DNA of 64,000 bases. Source: Marsupella aquatica. Lineage: Eukaryota > Marchantiophyta. The notes under the pieces were generated by a model. That model saw only the letters and a list, made by a program, of their open reading frames with translations. It had not been told where the DNA came from and searched no databases. The position numbers and the translations under genes are program-made. This document shows, piece after piece, positions 34,401 to 46,494 of the stretch. Numbering within the stretch: the first letter of the stretch is position 1; every line of letters begins with the position of its first letter. The stretch lies in assembly GCA_973895155.1 (NCBI GenBank), contig OZ316892.1:13144001-13208000 (forward strand). Reading direction: 5' to 3'.

Positions 34401-37400
34401 TTCCCCTCCACTTCACGAAGTACTCTTTCTCCCAAGACTCATCCACCAGTTTTGGGATCCGTATGGCACTTGACGAGCTCCCTGAGACTATTTTCGCTTC
34501 GGTCATTCTAGTCTTCTCTGGCGTCTTTACGTCCCCATCGCAGTGCCTCCGCTCTGTCAGCCTTTGCACATTAGAGTCCGCATCTGTTCCTAGGGTAGTC
34601 CCTTGATGCCCAGCTAATGCCTCAGCAATTCCAGGGATCCCTTCATCGTCATCGACAACTACAGTCACTGCAGCAATACATTCATATTCTACTTTATCCC
34701 TATGCTTCACATGCATTCCTCTTGTACCTTCCAAGGACATACTTGTCGTACCTCGATCTTTATCAGTAAACCCATGTAGGTCCATGGCTGGTACATCTTT
34801 GGGCAACGAACTTGGATGACCAGAGCTCTGAGCACAGTTCCGTACATCCCAGATGGATTCCACTGACTTTGAAACAGCATGAACTCCATATGAGAGGCGC
34901 TTGTGTGCACACATCGGACAGTACCAATTACCAGAGGGTACTTCCACCAGTTTAGGGTCAGTACACTCAAGATGATAAGTAATTTTACAACCACTTCCAT
35001 CACAGCAGCTGGAACACAGAGAAAAAAAAATCAGTCTCGATAGATATAATTTTGAAGCATCGCAAAAACTACAGCATCTGACAATTTTGTGCAGCACATG
35101 AGCAATTATCTGTTGTTGGATCATTTCTCTAACTTAACCCACAATCGTCAATCTGTCCAAATGACCAGATTGCACATTTATATATCCAACTGTACCCTTC
35201 GAAAAAACTCTTATCACACGACGATCAACAGAAATCTCTTCCCAACAACATCGACTCAGGACCACGAAAACAAGAGCTATAAGCATTCATAGACCCCTTG
35301 AATAGCAAAGTTAGGAGGCACAAATCGCCTCGATGAGAAGCCTCAAGACGTTCCCATCCTCGAAGGGAAACCTGTTCCCAATGAGAGAAGCTTACAGGAG
35401 CTGTCCACCTTGTCTGCAACATTCACAGTAGCTGTTGTGATGGTCACTTGTTCTCCCATCGTCACTCTCACTTCTGTCCTCTCCTATCAGGTCAGATGCA
35501 GCCTGCAACTCTGAAGTTTGCACCCTGTCTAATTTATGGACCGAATGAGGCTTCGAGTCACCACCCTGATCTCTTCCTCTGCTCTCATGACTACTTGTTG
35601 GAAAATGCTCCGGAACACAAAGCTCGTCAATCTGATTCTCTGCCTGGACACTCTGCCTGCGAAAGAGGACATGACAGGGAAATAAAGAGCAGATTACAGT
35701 TAGCCAACCACGTTAATACAGTTCCAGGACAAATCAATCGAAGCTTTTTAATAGTTCATTATTAAATTTAAGCTTTTAACTTAGGGTTAACGAATACACA
35801 ACGAATTCGCTGCAATCCAAATCCCCTTACCCTGTGGATTATCTTAATACTTGTTTTAGAGCCCACAATGTTCCGTTTAACGAGGACCGTTCCCTAGAAG
35901 AGAACGTTTTGCTCATATCGCTCCACCCACTGTTGCCTTTCAGCTCAGAACCTATGCCTAAGCTGGATACCACAACATCATACTGCCCAAGACGAACAGG
36001 CTCAAAACCAATCTCATCCGAAGTGTAGAAAAATACTCTACCTGTCGGTACAATCATTTTCGTACTTAGTAGATTCACTGCACCCAGTTACATTTTGACG
36101 TTTGTCTCCTCCACCATCTGCGACAGGTTCTACTTTTTCATCACTAGCTAATGTGCTTGCAGACGGACCGTCATGACCATCAAGGTCTAAAGTGCCAACT
36201 GCCCCTTGATTCCCTTCACGCGCCCCTTCTAATAGAGGGGTCCTTTCCTTATTCTCAAGGTTTTCCAATGCATCCTGACTTTCACAAGGACGGAGCTGTG
36301 TTCTGGAAAGACTTGGCTCACTAAGGCGGACAACTGGCACAGTGGCGCTCTTCCTATCTTCATGAGTCAGATCATTTTCACCCAACCTGCGAACAAGAAT
36401 TAAAAATATAACCTTGCTCGTTATTCATTACCACAAACCTTTCAAGTTGGGCCCAACCAAACCTTCTCTTTCGAGAGGAGTAATGACTAGTCCCAAGAGG
36501 AGAAACTAAGCTCCCAAGAGACTGAAACTTGGAGGCAACAAGAATGCAATACTGGGATTGACCAAAAAACACCTTCAAGCCAGTGATGTCCATAAACATC
36601 GATGTGCAAATCTTGGTTAAGCAGTGATGTCTAATAAAAGGCTGTTGATAACTTGTAGAGGGCATGCAGGTTCCACCAACCTTGTCTCTCCTGGATCTCC
36701 TCTTCTCAGGACTATTTCGGTAAACTGCACACCACGTGAGCGAAAATTTGAGAATTTTGCAGAAAAACTTTTCTTGAGCAGTGATATCGGCTTGTCGTAC
36801 TAAAACTAATTCAGCAAACTGGACATCAGAAACCCAAGTGAGGAATTTGAGAATTTGCTCAACAGAAACATCTATTCGACAATCAAATGCGGGTGCACGT
36901 TAACCTTTCCTCAACGTTCAGTAACTTTCTTCTAGCTCAATTAAGAAGGTTGTTGATAGAGTCCAAGGTAAACCAAACAACCATAACCACAAAAAAAAGC
37001 ACGATTCTAAAGAAGGACCAATCGCACCATGACATAGGATGAAATACTGGGCCATCCTGGAGGAATTAAACAGTGAGGTTAGGTGGACCTCTCTGAGATA
37101 TCAAACTTCCATCAGAAAAGCCTTTGAAGGCACTTCCCCCACCACCGCCCTCCCGCGAAAAGAAGAACTTCATATGAAATAACGAGATAGACAAAATGTA
37201 ATTGTGTGCCTACAATGCATTTGGCCACTGTATTCTCTCAAAGCTCATGCTGCCCCACAAAGTGCTACTGAATTTACACACCTCGGACACCTCCTCTTTC
37301 CCAGCAGAATCCGAGCTTGGTATTTCTCCTTCCTCCAGAGTCTTGTGGTCTCCTTCGTGAATACCTGGCGAAGCGTCTTTTGGCGGTGCCTCTCCTACCT

Positions 37401-40287
37401 TAGAGTTAACATCGGCGGTAGACACCGTCATTGCAGTGCACTGGGTACCAACAAACCAAGGGACAGTTAGTTTCATGCTCCAAAACCCAAACAAAGATAA
37501 TTCGACTACAGGAATCAATGGAAAGGAAAGACTTATCCCCAACTTCAAAGCCCGAGTCCCGATTAAAATGACACATGGTCATGAAAAAACTCTGTAAGAA
37601 AAGAAAGTGAACGCATCACAAATATGCAGGTTCTATTCACAGCACGTACGTGAGCTCTGCCTTCAAATATCAGCTACTGATTCCAATAATCGACAGACTT
37701 AAACAAGGAGCGGTCCAAAAGATCAACTGCCGGAAGATCGACCACTTCTTTCAGGAACTAACAAACCTGAGACACGGGTTTCCTTGTTGGTTTGTTTCCA
37801 AAGCATTCTTTAATGACCAGAAAAACGCAATAGCAGAACGAGTCCCCACCACTAAGACACGGGTCAAGCCTTCACAAGCTTAGACTCGAAGTACTATCTT
37901 GTTGAGTGTTTAGAACATTCTTTACCTTCTCGTCAATTAATCTTTGCTTCTTAGCTTTTGCATGCTGACCTCCACCAGCGATCTCTCCTTCTTCGCCCTC
38001 CTTTGCTTCTAAATCGGCGTCCTGATTATTAACTCTACTATTTGATTCCTTTCCATTGTTCTCCATATCTGCCTCTCGACTTTGCCTTTTCCTCCCATGC
38101 AATTTCTCTGCTTCACCCACGGCAGATTTCCCAGCCCCAGCGATTTTCGGCGCACTTCCAGACGGCCCCGGTGGAGAACAGTGCATTTCCCCTCCAAAGT
38201 TCTTGACATCGTTATTTGTACCATCCGAGGCAGTGATTGAGCCCTTAACAGTGGTACCTTTCGTTCTACGAGGCACATGACCACTATCAGTACCTCTCTC
38301 CAAACTTCTGGTTGGTCTCCGCCTCAAATTCAAACCTCCTCTCTCTCCCTCTTGCCATTGCTGATAGGTGCAATTTTGAGACTCATCTGATCCACCACTT
38401 GATTGTTGAGCTTTCTCAGCTCCTTGCGCCTTATCAGTGCTCCTTTTAGATCTTTTGTCGGCAGGCTTCTCAGACTCTTTCTCTCCAGTCTTCCGATTAG
38501 ACGTTCTTACCATACCAACTACACTATCTGAGAACTGGCGTACGGTAGTTGCCCGCCCCATCAGCCGTTTGGATTCAGGATTCTCCCCCTTTCCTTTCAC
38601 TGTGTCTTTCCTTTTAGTTGGTCTCCTTTCGAAAACTTTCTCCAAACTGTCCAGTTCGAGTATTTCCTTTGCCAAATCCGAATCAGATGTTTTTGCGCAA
38701 TCTCCTGACAGGGAGTGCAGAGAGTTTTCATCTGTAGTAGAAGGTTTTCGAGTTACCTGTAACGGCCTCTGATTTCTGTTGTCCACTGCCGAGTTCTGCC
38801 TTCCAACTTTTGTTGATGTTGAGGAAGTAATCTTGCCTCCCTTCTCTTGTCCTCGTTGCTTCTCAGGGACTGAAGTCCCAACCTCACTGACTATTTCATC
38901 ATTCCTTGCGAGTTTGCTCTTCACTGGAGATACAGCATCCCCATAGCCACGAGTTTCCCTGCTCGTCCTCCCTTCACTATGTTTAGAAAATTCCCTTCTG
39001 GCTCTCAAACTAGACTTCCTTTCACATGCCTGAGCGTAGTCCCGATCATTGAATCTCCGTTTCTTACTGCTGTCTTGATTGCACTGCTCACCACTCAACG
39101 CCATGCGATCCGTCCGATTGAGTTGGAGCCCAAACTCAACTGGTTTGGAAATTTCCTCTCGAGAAATCCTCTTACTCTTACCGCAATGGTCCCCGCCCAA
39201 ACTATCTGCTCCCTTCTTGAAAGTAGTTGGCATGTGAGACTTAGTGGGCGTTTTGTCTTTCCCTTTTCCGGCTGCCATATCTGTAATGAAAGATGATTAA
39301 ATGCATGAAAAGGTCATGGATGCAAGTACGAGGGGAACGGACCAATCAGGAAAACATCTGGAAACGATTGCATAGAATCCTGGGCTAGAAGCAACCAAAT
39401 TAGGTGGACGCATGCTGATACCGTCTCCTCGCATAGGCAAGAATCCCCAACAGGTCTACAAACTCTGTGTGGTAAAAAGTTATTACAATTGTCACCACAT
39501 CCACTGCATCGGTAGTTTAGGACTGTAACAATTGGAGGCGTTTGACCCGGCTCATACCTATCTTCTTCGGCAGCCTTTTCCCTTCCTCCGCATCGCCGTT
39601 GATAGTCCCCGTCATTTGACCTCCGTCAGCCACCGCTGCCTTGTTTTTGGCAGGAATGCAGCCGACCTTGACATTGAAATCTCTCCGGAATCGTCTCGCA
39701 TCCAATCTCTTAGTGCCTCCCCCGACCGCGCTGTCTTCACAGCTTGAACTTAATCGAGTGCTTTTAGGACAGGCCGCATTCTTTCCATTCTCCACAGGTT
39801 CATCTTGGAAACTTCCAACCTGAAGTTTCCCTTTAAACAGTTCCGAGCCATTACCTTTAAGAGCCACATTTGGAACATCCCCATTGTTTAATGTCACGGA
39901 TCTTTCATTACTGCTTGCGGGGTCCTCGTATCTCGCTCCACCGGCCGACGATTCTATTCTCTCTTGCAGGCCTGAGCAGTTAAGCAATTGTAAACTGGAG
40001 CCTCCTGTGGGAGCAGACTCCAGTTGTAGGTTCTCTGCGGCCGCCAGTAGCCCCTCACTTCGAGAATCCTTCTCATCTGAATCTATATTCACGTCTTCGT
40101 CCTCATCGCCCCCCCACCCTTCAACAATGCCAGTGTCCCTACCTAACCCTTCTTTGGGGCCAACAGAATCCCCACAAATGGCTCGCTGCATTTCTCTTTC
40201 AACGGCGGCCAGAGTGGAAATTGATGAAAGAACCATCCTCGTTGCTGCATCGCACTGCGGCAAATTCATGCGTGAGATACAATGCAT
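22474..40287 (-). CDS. MOM1: MOM1-like PHD-chromodomain-SNF2 silencing protein, 18 exons
   Basis: MOM1 is a nuclear CHD3-derived protein that keeps loci transcriptionally silent. Eighteen exons join in phase to 3280 aa: 40287-39558, 39280-37926, 37440-37282, 36724-36681, 36386-36042, 35656-35396, 35008-34303, 33969-33685, 33188-33030, 32577-32317, 30035-29895, 29731-29441, 29147-28971, 28722-27406, 27095-26967, 26566-24323, 24024-23817 and 23504-22474. Order: charged low-complexity N-terminus; PHD finger at ~953-1000 (CECC, CDGSGC, YHLEC, WYCPMC); chromodomains at ~1150-1200 (EYFVKWRGI) and ~1235-1270 (EWFVKWKGLGYEHCTWEP); SNF2 core at ~1296-1770; CHD3-type KEFWSSLL...RQRKRVQY; coiled coil at ~2330-2440; Q/P-rich repeats; coiled coil in exon 17; final PIIYLSDDED. 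ATPase motifs are degenerate (VDQDDQETSSTT at Walker A, VVVDESQ for DEAH). Alternative: a divergent CHD3/PICKLE paralogue, less likely given these losses. A second Met lies six codons in. Confidence 0.88.
30075..32180. other. Long intron of the MOM1-like gene, no gene inside
   Basis: Apart from the microsatellite I find no gene or clear element. A weak inverted pair, GGTACCACTTAA (about 30280) and TTAAGTGGTAC (about 30399), bounds about 130 bp and may be a decayed small inverted-repeat element; support is poor. Confidence 0.4.
32181..32270. repeat. (GAAGG)18 microsatellite in a MOM1-like intron
   Basis: Eighteen uninterrupted GAAGG units run from 32181 to 32270. They lie in the 2.28-kb intron between the SNF2 exons 32577-32317 and 30035-29895, about 46 bases downstream of the donor at 32316. 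The plus (template) strand carries many GGG tracts spaced by AA, a textbook G-quadruplex pattern; the pre-mRNA carries the C/U-rich complement. Length polymorphism is likely. Confidence 0.97.
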
Positions 40288-41160
40288 ACAAACACTGACT
40301 TCTAGAACCGCTCCGTCCGACTAGACACCATTGTCGATCCATCCTTCTCCTTTCCAATAAATGTTATGAGTAGCAAGGGAGATCTAACATATCGCGAACA
40401 ACTTCAAACAGAGACCACCCGTCGGGAAAAGAACCCCGGATTTTTGTCGAGCCGGTTTCCAAACTAAACAGCACATCCAAAAATTTCCGTTCACAAAACT
40501 TCCTCGACCGAGTTGAACTGCCTTGTCAGTGAGGAAGGCTGTTTATGAATACCGACCAAAGCTAACCCAAAGGTTTATCAGCCCCCGAGTTTTAATTCCC
40601 AGTACTGTAAACTTTCCTTCCGGTACATTCGTCGCAGCTGCAAGCTGTAGCCCCCTTAACGAGAGAGCTGAGACCATTCAAGTAAACAACACAGAGAACT
40701 AAGAAGCAAACTTCGAATAACAGTAACGATGTCATAGACCAAAACACTGAGGACCAAAGCATTGGTTCGCAGAAGTCCAAGCAACACATTAGCCACTCAC
40801 TGAAAGGCCTAAAAGACAACAGGACCTATGACTTTATATTGACCTTCCAAAACTAAAGCAATTCAGGCAAAAATGCCATCCCAATCTGCAAGAATCACGC
40901 AACGTACCGTTGTCCACGCAAACAAATCGTTTCCCGCCAAATCAACATTAAGGAGAATAAAGCACTACGATGAATCAACAACTGGGAAAAATGGCAGCTC
41001 CAAGAATGGAAGAAGATGCTCCCGGACTTCGGAGACACCTCACAGATACCAGTGAGATTTAATGAGAAATGCAGAGAGATAGAATAGAGAAGAACGGCAG
41101 ACTGAATGAGCATTATTCGATGAAAAGATAAGAAGAACTACAATAATCTATCCTGAACGA
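40288..41160 (-). promoter_or_regulatory. 5' UTR and proximal upstream region of the MOM1-like gene
   Basis: This stretch lies upstream of the MOM1-like start codon at 40287. On the minus strand an AG shortly upstream of the ATG (CAGTGTTTGTATG) could be the acceptor of a 5'-UTR intron, so the transcription start may lie further upstream. No other gene is seen. Confidence 0.4.
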
Positions 41161-41620
41161 GAAACGGCAAGAAGAGGGAGTCCTATATGACCTTCTGAAG
41201 ATGATGGTCTTTCAGGCCCTCTGGCACTCATATCAAGCATTTGCGTTATTTCTTGGGGTTTATGAAGAGATCAATTGGCCTCAATTCCACCTCACCACCA
41301 CAGAGACGAGAAAGAAGAGAGGGAACTAGATGACCTCTGAAGGTGATGGTCTTGGAGGCCCTCTTGCACTCATAGTTAGCCCATCACCCATCAAGCATTT
41401 GCGGTCTTGCTAAGGGTTTGTGTGGGGTTCAATTGGCCAGACCTCAATTTCACCTCACCACCACAGAAACGGCAAGTAGAAAGAGGGAACTAGGATGACC
41501 TTCTGAAGATGAAGGTCATTAAGGCTCTCTTGTCATCATAGTTAAACAATTAGCATTAGCGTTCTCGCTTAGGGTTTCTGAGAGGTTCAATTGGCCACAG
41601 ACCTCAGTTTCACCTCACCA
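41161..41620. repeat. Three tandem ~150-bp repeats upstream of the MOM1-like gene
   Basis: Copies start near 41161, 41303 and 41466. Shared blocks include AGAGGGAACTA, ATGACCT(T)CTGAAGATGA, TCATAGTTA, CAAGCATTTGCG, GGGTTT, TCAATTGGCC and CCTCA(A/G)TTTCACCTCACC. Each copy contains the palindromic-looking CAATTGGCC, which carries a CCAAT box on the minus strand, the strand of the gene. The array ends before CCCCCCATCG. Copies are clearly diverged, so it is not assembly duplication. Confidence 0.85.
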
Positions 41621-42785
41621 AGCCCCCCATCGAACCTCGCTATAGTTCTCCTTCCCCACTCCCTTTGACTTGATTCGTAGCAACCAGCCATATGCAATTT
41701 TACCGTCTACGGTCGAACGACATCGGTTAAATCCCCTCGGAGATCATATTTCCCGTTCACACCCGTTCACACCCAGTCACATCCCCCTCGATTTAACATT
41801 CTTTTTCCCAGTTTCTCTCTACCTCTAGGTGTCTTGCACTAACCATCCAGGCAATAGAATGACGCAAACAATCATCGGGAAGAATTCAATATCGTTCGTC
41901 TTTCCTCTCCACTCGTCGTAAGTCAATAAGTTCGCCAATCGAGCGGTTTGTGCATCACCTTCCTCCAAAACCTCCATCCGCGTTACTCGTCACGAGTACG
42001 GTGTCGTAGCTCACACACAGGTCGTTAAAGTTCATTTTCTTCTTTCAAGCGCTACAAGAGTTCTCACAGTTCAAAATTAAAAAAGCAAGCAAGCACGCAC
42101 CCGAAGCGTGAATCCGAACGACCGAAGCGCGACGGTGAAGGCGTAGCGTAAAGAGTCTTCGACGTGTCAAAATTCACAAAGCGGAAGCAACGATCAACCC
42201 TACGGTTTGCTGATTCCACGAGAGCACCGAGACGACATCAAGCTATCGAAGGCCAGCAGAACTGCAGAAGGCAGGCGATGAGTGCCAACCAGAGCGTCAG
42301 AGCCGAGCTCGAAGGAGGACCCTAAAAAGCTAGGAAAGAACAGGCATAGCATCTCCACGTGGGCCAGCTCAAATACCGCAGCCAGAATATACCTGTATGG
42401 CCTCATTGACTTAGAGATGGAATTTTAAAGCTGCGATCAATCATCAATCGATCGAGCTTCCTCCGTCTTCATTGTTTGTCTACATCCCACTATTTTTGCA
42501 TTATTCTGAGAAACGGCGGCGCGTGATTACGGAGCTTTCCGCAGCTGGACCAGGCTGGGCTGGCTGGCTGATGTGAACCCCGTACCACAACGGATGCGGA
42601 TGGTGCACAATGCCCGTCATTCGGTGGAATCAGCTAGACGGTCTTGTGGGTTTTGCTCTCCAGCAAACGGTTGCTTTTCGGCTCAGGGAATCAATTTCTC
42701 TTTGGCAACTGCCTTTTCGGTGTAGTTTGCTCTCGCGGTTTCTTTTATGGGATTCCTTCTTCGCCTTCTTCTTCGTCTTCGGCAG
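41621..42785. other. Distal upstream region of the MOM1-like gene
   Basis: The stretch includes CACACCCGTTCACACCC-type short repeats (41757-41776). I see no gene. It may include distal promoter or the true 5' UTR exon of the MOM1-like gene. Confidence 0.35.
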
Positions 42786-42990
42786 CTCTTTATTTTTAGT
42801 TTAATGGTTATCAGTTTGGCAACTTCTTTTTTGGTGGTAGGCTTCCTTCACTTGGGCAACTGCCACCCCTCCTATTGCCAGGTGTCTTTTATTTTTATGT
42901 TTATCAGTTTGGGCAACCTTTTTTTTGGTAGGATTCCTTCACTTGCGCAACTGGACCCCCCACCCCCACCCCCACCCCCACCTATTGCCA
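42786..42990. repeat. ~100-bp tandem duplication with a C-tract
   Basis: TTTATTTTTA...TTATCAGTTTGG(G)CAAC...ATTCCTTCACTTG(G/C)GCAACTG...CCTATTGCCAGGTGTC occurs twice (from about 42788 and 42889). The second copy contains CCCCCCACCCCCACCCCC (42955-42981), whose complement has five G-tracts and could form a G-quadruplex. The frame reading through it (42747-43280) encodes only low-complexity hydrophobic sequence and a run of prolines and is not supported as a gene. Confidence 0.8.
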
Positions 42991-43339
42991 GGTGTCTGAC
43001 CAAAGAAGAGCTATTTGGTCACACTAGCTCTGAACCAACCATTTTGTGGTTTCTACTTTCTATTGCCTCTATCTCTGTTGGTTTTCTGTGCTTTCTGTGC
43101 AAAAGTGGGCACCACACCTACCCTACCTTGGGAACTAACCATATGGCAGTGAGGTCCGGGTCCCACTACTGCTTCAATCCTACCTTGGGATCTCAACCAT
43201 GTGCAGTGAGGTCCCACTATTTGACCTTAATGTGTTCAGTCAATATATTCTCTCCCACAGACCACAAAGAGTCATACTGAGTGATCAGTAATAGGCTCCC
43301 AAGGACTGAAAGGAGAGAACACATTGGGGGAGACCCAAA

Positions 43340-43525
43340 GCCAGAAAGCCTGTGAGTTCCCTACAACTGCAAAAAGAACTAAAGCGCTACTGAGCACTCA
43401 ATTGAAAAGCCTGGTACATGGAAAAATCTAAGAGTCAAAAAGCCTGTGAGTCCCCTACAACCCCAAAAGAACTAAAGCCCTACTGAGCACCAAACTGAAA
43501 AGCCTGGTCCATGGCCAAAGAGTGC
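43340..43525. repeat. Tandem duplication of a 94-bp unit
   Basis: AGCCTGTGAGT(T/C)CCCTACAAC...AACTAAAGC(G/C)CTACTGAGCAC...GAAAAGCCTGGT(A/C)CATGG starts at 43347 and again at 43441. A third partial copy of the tail (ATGGTCCATAGCCAAAGAGTG) lies near 43585. No gene is seen. Confidence 0.85.
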
Positions 43526-44979
43526 TTTAGTCATACCAAAAGACCAAAAGTGAACATATATTGTGTTTATGTATTTCGTTAAGCATGGTCCATAGCCAAA
43601 GAGTGCCTTGGTCATACAAAGAATCTGTAATTTCTATTCGATATTACCCAACATACCTTCCCACAAGTCCCTCATACTGGGATACCAACCCAATGTGGTG
43701 AGGCCCCACTGCCAGACTACATGTTTCAATCAGTAAATACATGACACGGGTAACACAGTTAGCCAGACTTAACTTTGTTCAATCAATAATCACATCACAA
43801 GCATAACGCAGTTTGGCCGTACTAGTTAATAAGCATCTCAGAGGAGCTTGTTGTCTTTGTGAGACTACATCCCTGAATTATCATTGTCTCTTCACGCTGC
43901 TTTGTTATATACTACAGGGATTCAACTACGCTACCTGACTCTGGAGCATTTAGCCCTTCTTCCAGCTACCACCCAGAATCCAATGGATTTGAACACCAAC
44001 AGTCCAAATTTGATCAGAACATCTGCTGGCCAATTGCAAAATTCACAATCCAAATGGATAAACATCATCACCTACACTAAGGAAGTACTTAACAAAGGTA
44101 CCAAATTTATCTAACAGAGTGAACCCTCCTTAGTCCACAACCATTATTAAAGAATGGTGTATTCAGGGCATGTGAAGTTTGTGAGACTTAGGGTTGTCTT
44201 GCATGTGCATCAACCCTCAAAATGCCCTTCCGGATTTTTTGGTGCTCTTATGGAGAAAATGCACAGTCCAGATTGAGATCTGGGAATTACAAAACATCAA
44301 CTCTACTATTAGTGAAAATAATAATTTTAGTTTGTGGACCCCGTCTCCCTATAGCTATTCTTAGATTCCATGAGAGATAAGTACTTAGGAATATTTTTAA
44401 GCTTTGTATCAAAGGTAAATGTGCCTTGTGTCATGAGTTGGATTAGGTGACCACCTATGATTATGTAAACAAAGGATGTGGATCTCTTGGAACCCTTGGA
44501 ACCCTTGGAAGATGAAGGAATTTGGATCTCTATATTAGTGTTCATCTTGCTTCCCCATATATATTTTGAATTGCTTGTACCTTCATGATCATTGAAGCAA
44601 ATTGTCTAGATCAACTTCAATCTTGGGTCTTTTCCGTGTTGCAATTCATTATTTATCCCTGTGTTTATCTCCTACTCGTCTCCAAATCATTGTAATTATG
44701 AACCCAACCCAAATATTCCAATACCTGGAGCGTCATCTCCAATTTTCATTACTCTAAGCAACATTTTACAGTAGGTCACTTGGAAGTTTGAGTCCAAATG
44801 GCCATCAACCTATTTATCAAACTCATGAAAATCAAATGTGTTGAAGCCCATAATCTTGTTGATAATAAAAAAATATGTCAATGTTAGACTCATTCTCAAT
44901 GTTTTCATTTTCTAAAATGCTTGTAAGTGTTTAGCACAAAAGGTTTGATTGAGAGATAAGTAAGAAAAGAGATCATGAT
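43526..44979. other. Intergenic DNA, no gene seen
   Basis: AT-rich sequence without convincing exons. Only short unconserved frames are present (for example at 43884 and 44327). CTTGGAACCCTTGGAACCCTTGG near 44490 is a trivial triplicate. Confidence 0.4.
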
Positions 44980-44984
44980 TTACT

Positions 44985-45605
44985 GAATCCTTCTTGGTTT
45001 CCAATGAGCATCACATTGGTAACTTTAGTCAAGTACTAAGGAGACAATGAGTATCAAATTTTCTAGGTTTTCACTAAGTCTCACATTGGCAGATTTTGTC
45101 AAGTACCAATGAATTTCTGAAATTGTGTACCTTTCCCATAAGGGTGACCTATAGAGATTTTGTCAAGTTCTACAAAGATCATGAGTTCATGAATTCTTCT
45201 AGCTTTTCAACTTTGAGTGAGATTGACAAATTTTATGTCAGATTTTGTCAAGTACATAAGAATGTCATGAATCTCTCTAATTTTCTAAAGTGTGACATTG
45301 AGAGTTTTTGTCAAGTACTAAAGAGATCATGAGTTTCTAAATTTCTCTAGCTTTCCAATGAACCTAACATTGATAGATTTTGTCAAGTACCAAGGACATT
45401 ACGAGTTTTTTTTCTAGCTTTCCAACAAACTTAACATTGATAGATTTTGTCCAATACTTAGTAGATAATAAGTTTCTAATTTCTCTATGTTTTTAGTGAG
45501 TGTGACATTGGCAAATATTATTAAGTAGTGATGAGTTTCTAAATTCCTCTTAGTAGCTTTCCAATGAATCTACCATTGACAATTTTGTCAAGTACTAAGA
45601 AGATT
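44985..45605. repeat. Diverged ~70-bp satellite-like array, about nine units
   Basis: The core TTTTGTCAAGTACTAAG recurs at about 45023, 45093, 45157, 45243, 45306, 45377, 45445 (variant), 45528 (degenerate) and 45583. It is followed in most units by GATCATGAGTTTCTAAATT, CTCTAGCTTTCCAATGA and ACATTGA(T/C)AGA. Spacing is about 63-86 bp. Units differ substantially from one another, so the array is old. No coding function is seen. Confidence 0.88.
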
Positions 45606-46080
45606 GATATTTACTTTGCTTTGCACTCCGAAACCCAAGAGGTCCTAACTATTTATATTTTTGTTGGTTGGTTTTAGCAAATGAATGCAAAAAATAAAAA
45701 TATATAAGTATTTACGGACCCCATGAGAGGTCCCTTCCAAAATTCCTGGCACCATAGTGTGTCATGTCAACAACAACCACAACAACAAGACTTATCAATT
45801 TTGTGAATCAAATTTATAGTTTTTATTCGTGTTTGTGTCAATGTGGGTGTAAATTTTGGGACACCATGCCGTAAAAAGAAAAGTGAAAAATTAGAAATGC
45901 AAAGAGCAAGACTATTTAAACTGTCACTGTCTATGTAATCGTTTTAGTTACATATCCAATTTTAAAACTTAAATTCAAAGATTTAAAAAGCATTTTTCAT
46001 ATAACAAATAATGACTTGATAACTTACTTGTTAAAGGGTAATTGGCACTTGGAGTAAGATTTCCTCCCCTTTGCAATTAA

Positions 46081-46494
46081 GGTAAACTGTTAGCCATGGT
46101 CCGAACTTGAACTCGATGAATTGATACAATTTATTTGATAGAACAGACATTGATCTGGTTTCAAATGCACTTGCCACAGATTGAATTTTGACTCTCTTAG
46201 CTCGATAACCACGCTGTCCAGCCTGCAAAGGAAAGTATTCCTATGGCAGTTGAAGGAATGCCAAACTGCCAACTATGGTCCAAACTTGAACTCAATGAAC
46301 TGATACAATTCATTTGATCAAACATTCATCTAATTTTCAAATGGACTTGTCATGGATTGAATTATAACTCTCTTAGCTTGAGAATTTGGTTGCATGTAGC
46401 AAAAAGACATGATTTTGACAATTGCTTGTGATAACCACGGTATGAACTCCGGCCTGCAAAGCAAAGTGCGGCAGTTGAAGGAATGCCAAATTGC
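46081..46494. repeat. Tandem duplication of a ~180-bp unit
   Basis: ATGGTCC(G/A)AACTTGAACTC...TTTGAT...TTGAATT...ACTCTCTTAGCT...CCTGCAAAG(G/C)AAAG...GGCAGTTGAAGGAATGCCAAA occurs from about 46095 and again from about 46273. The second copy carries a roughly 40-bp insertion near its end. It resembles neither the neighbouring genes nor the LTRs here. Possibly a relic of an unrecognised element. Confidence 0.8.

Noticed and set aside
42747-43280. 177-codon plus-strand frame with hydrophobic stretches and a proline run
   Set aside because: It reads through a tandem duplication and a C-tract; hydrophobicity comes from T-rich DNA and there is no start or splice context.
44985-45605. Regularly spaced repeats resembling a CRISPR array
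   Set aside because: Units are diverged head to tail with no unique spacers, in a plant nuclear context with introns and LTR elements.
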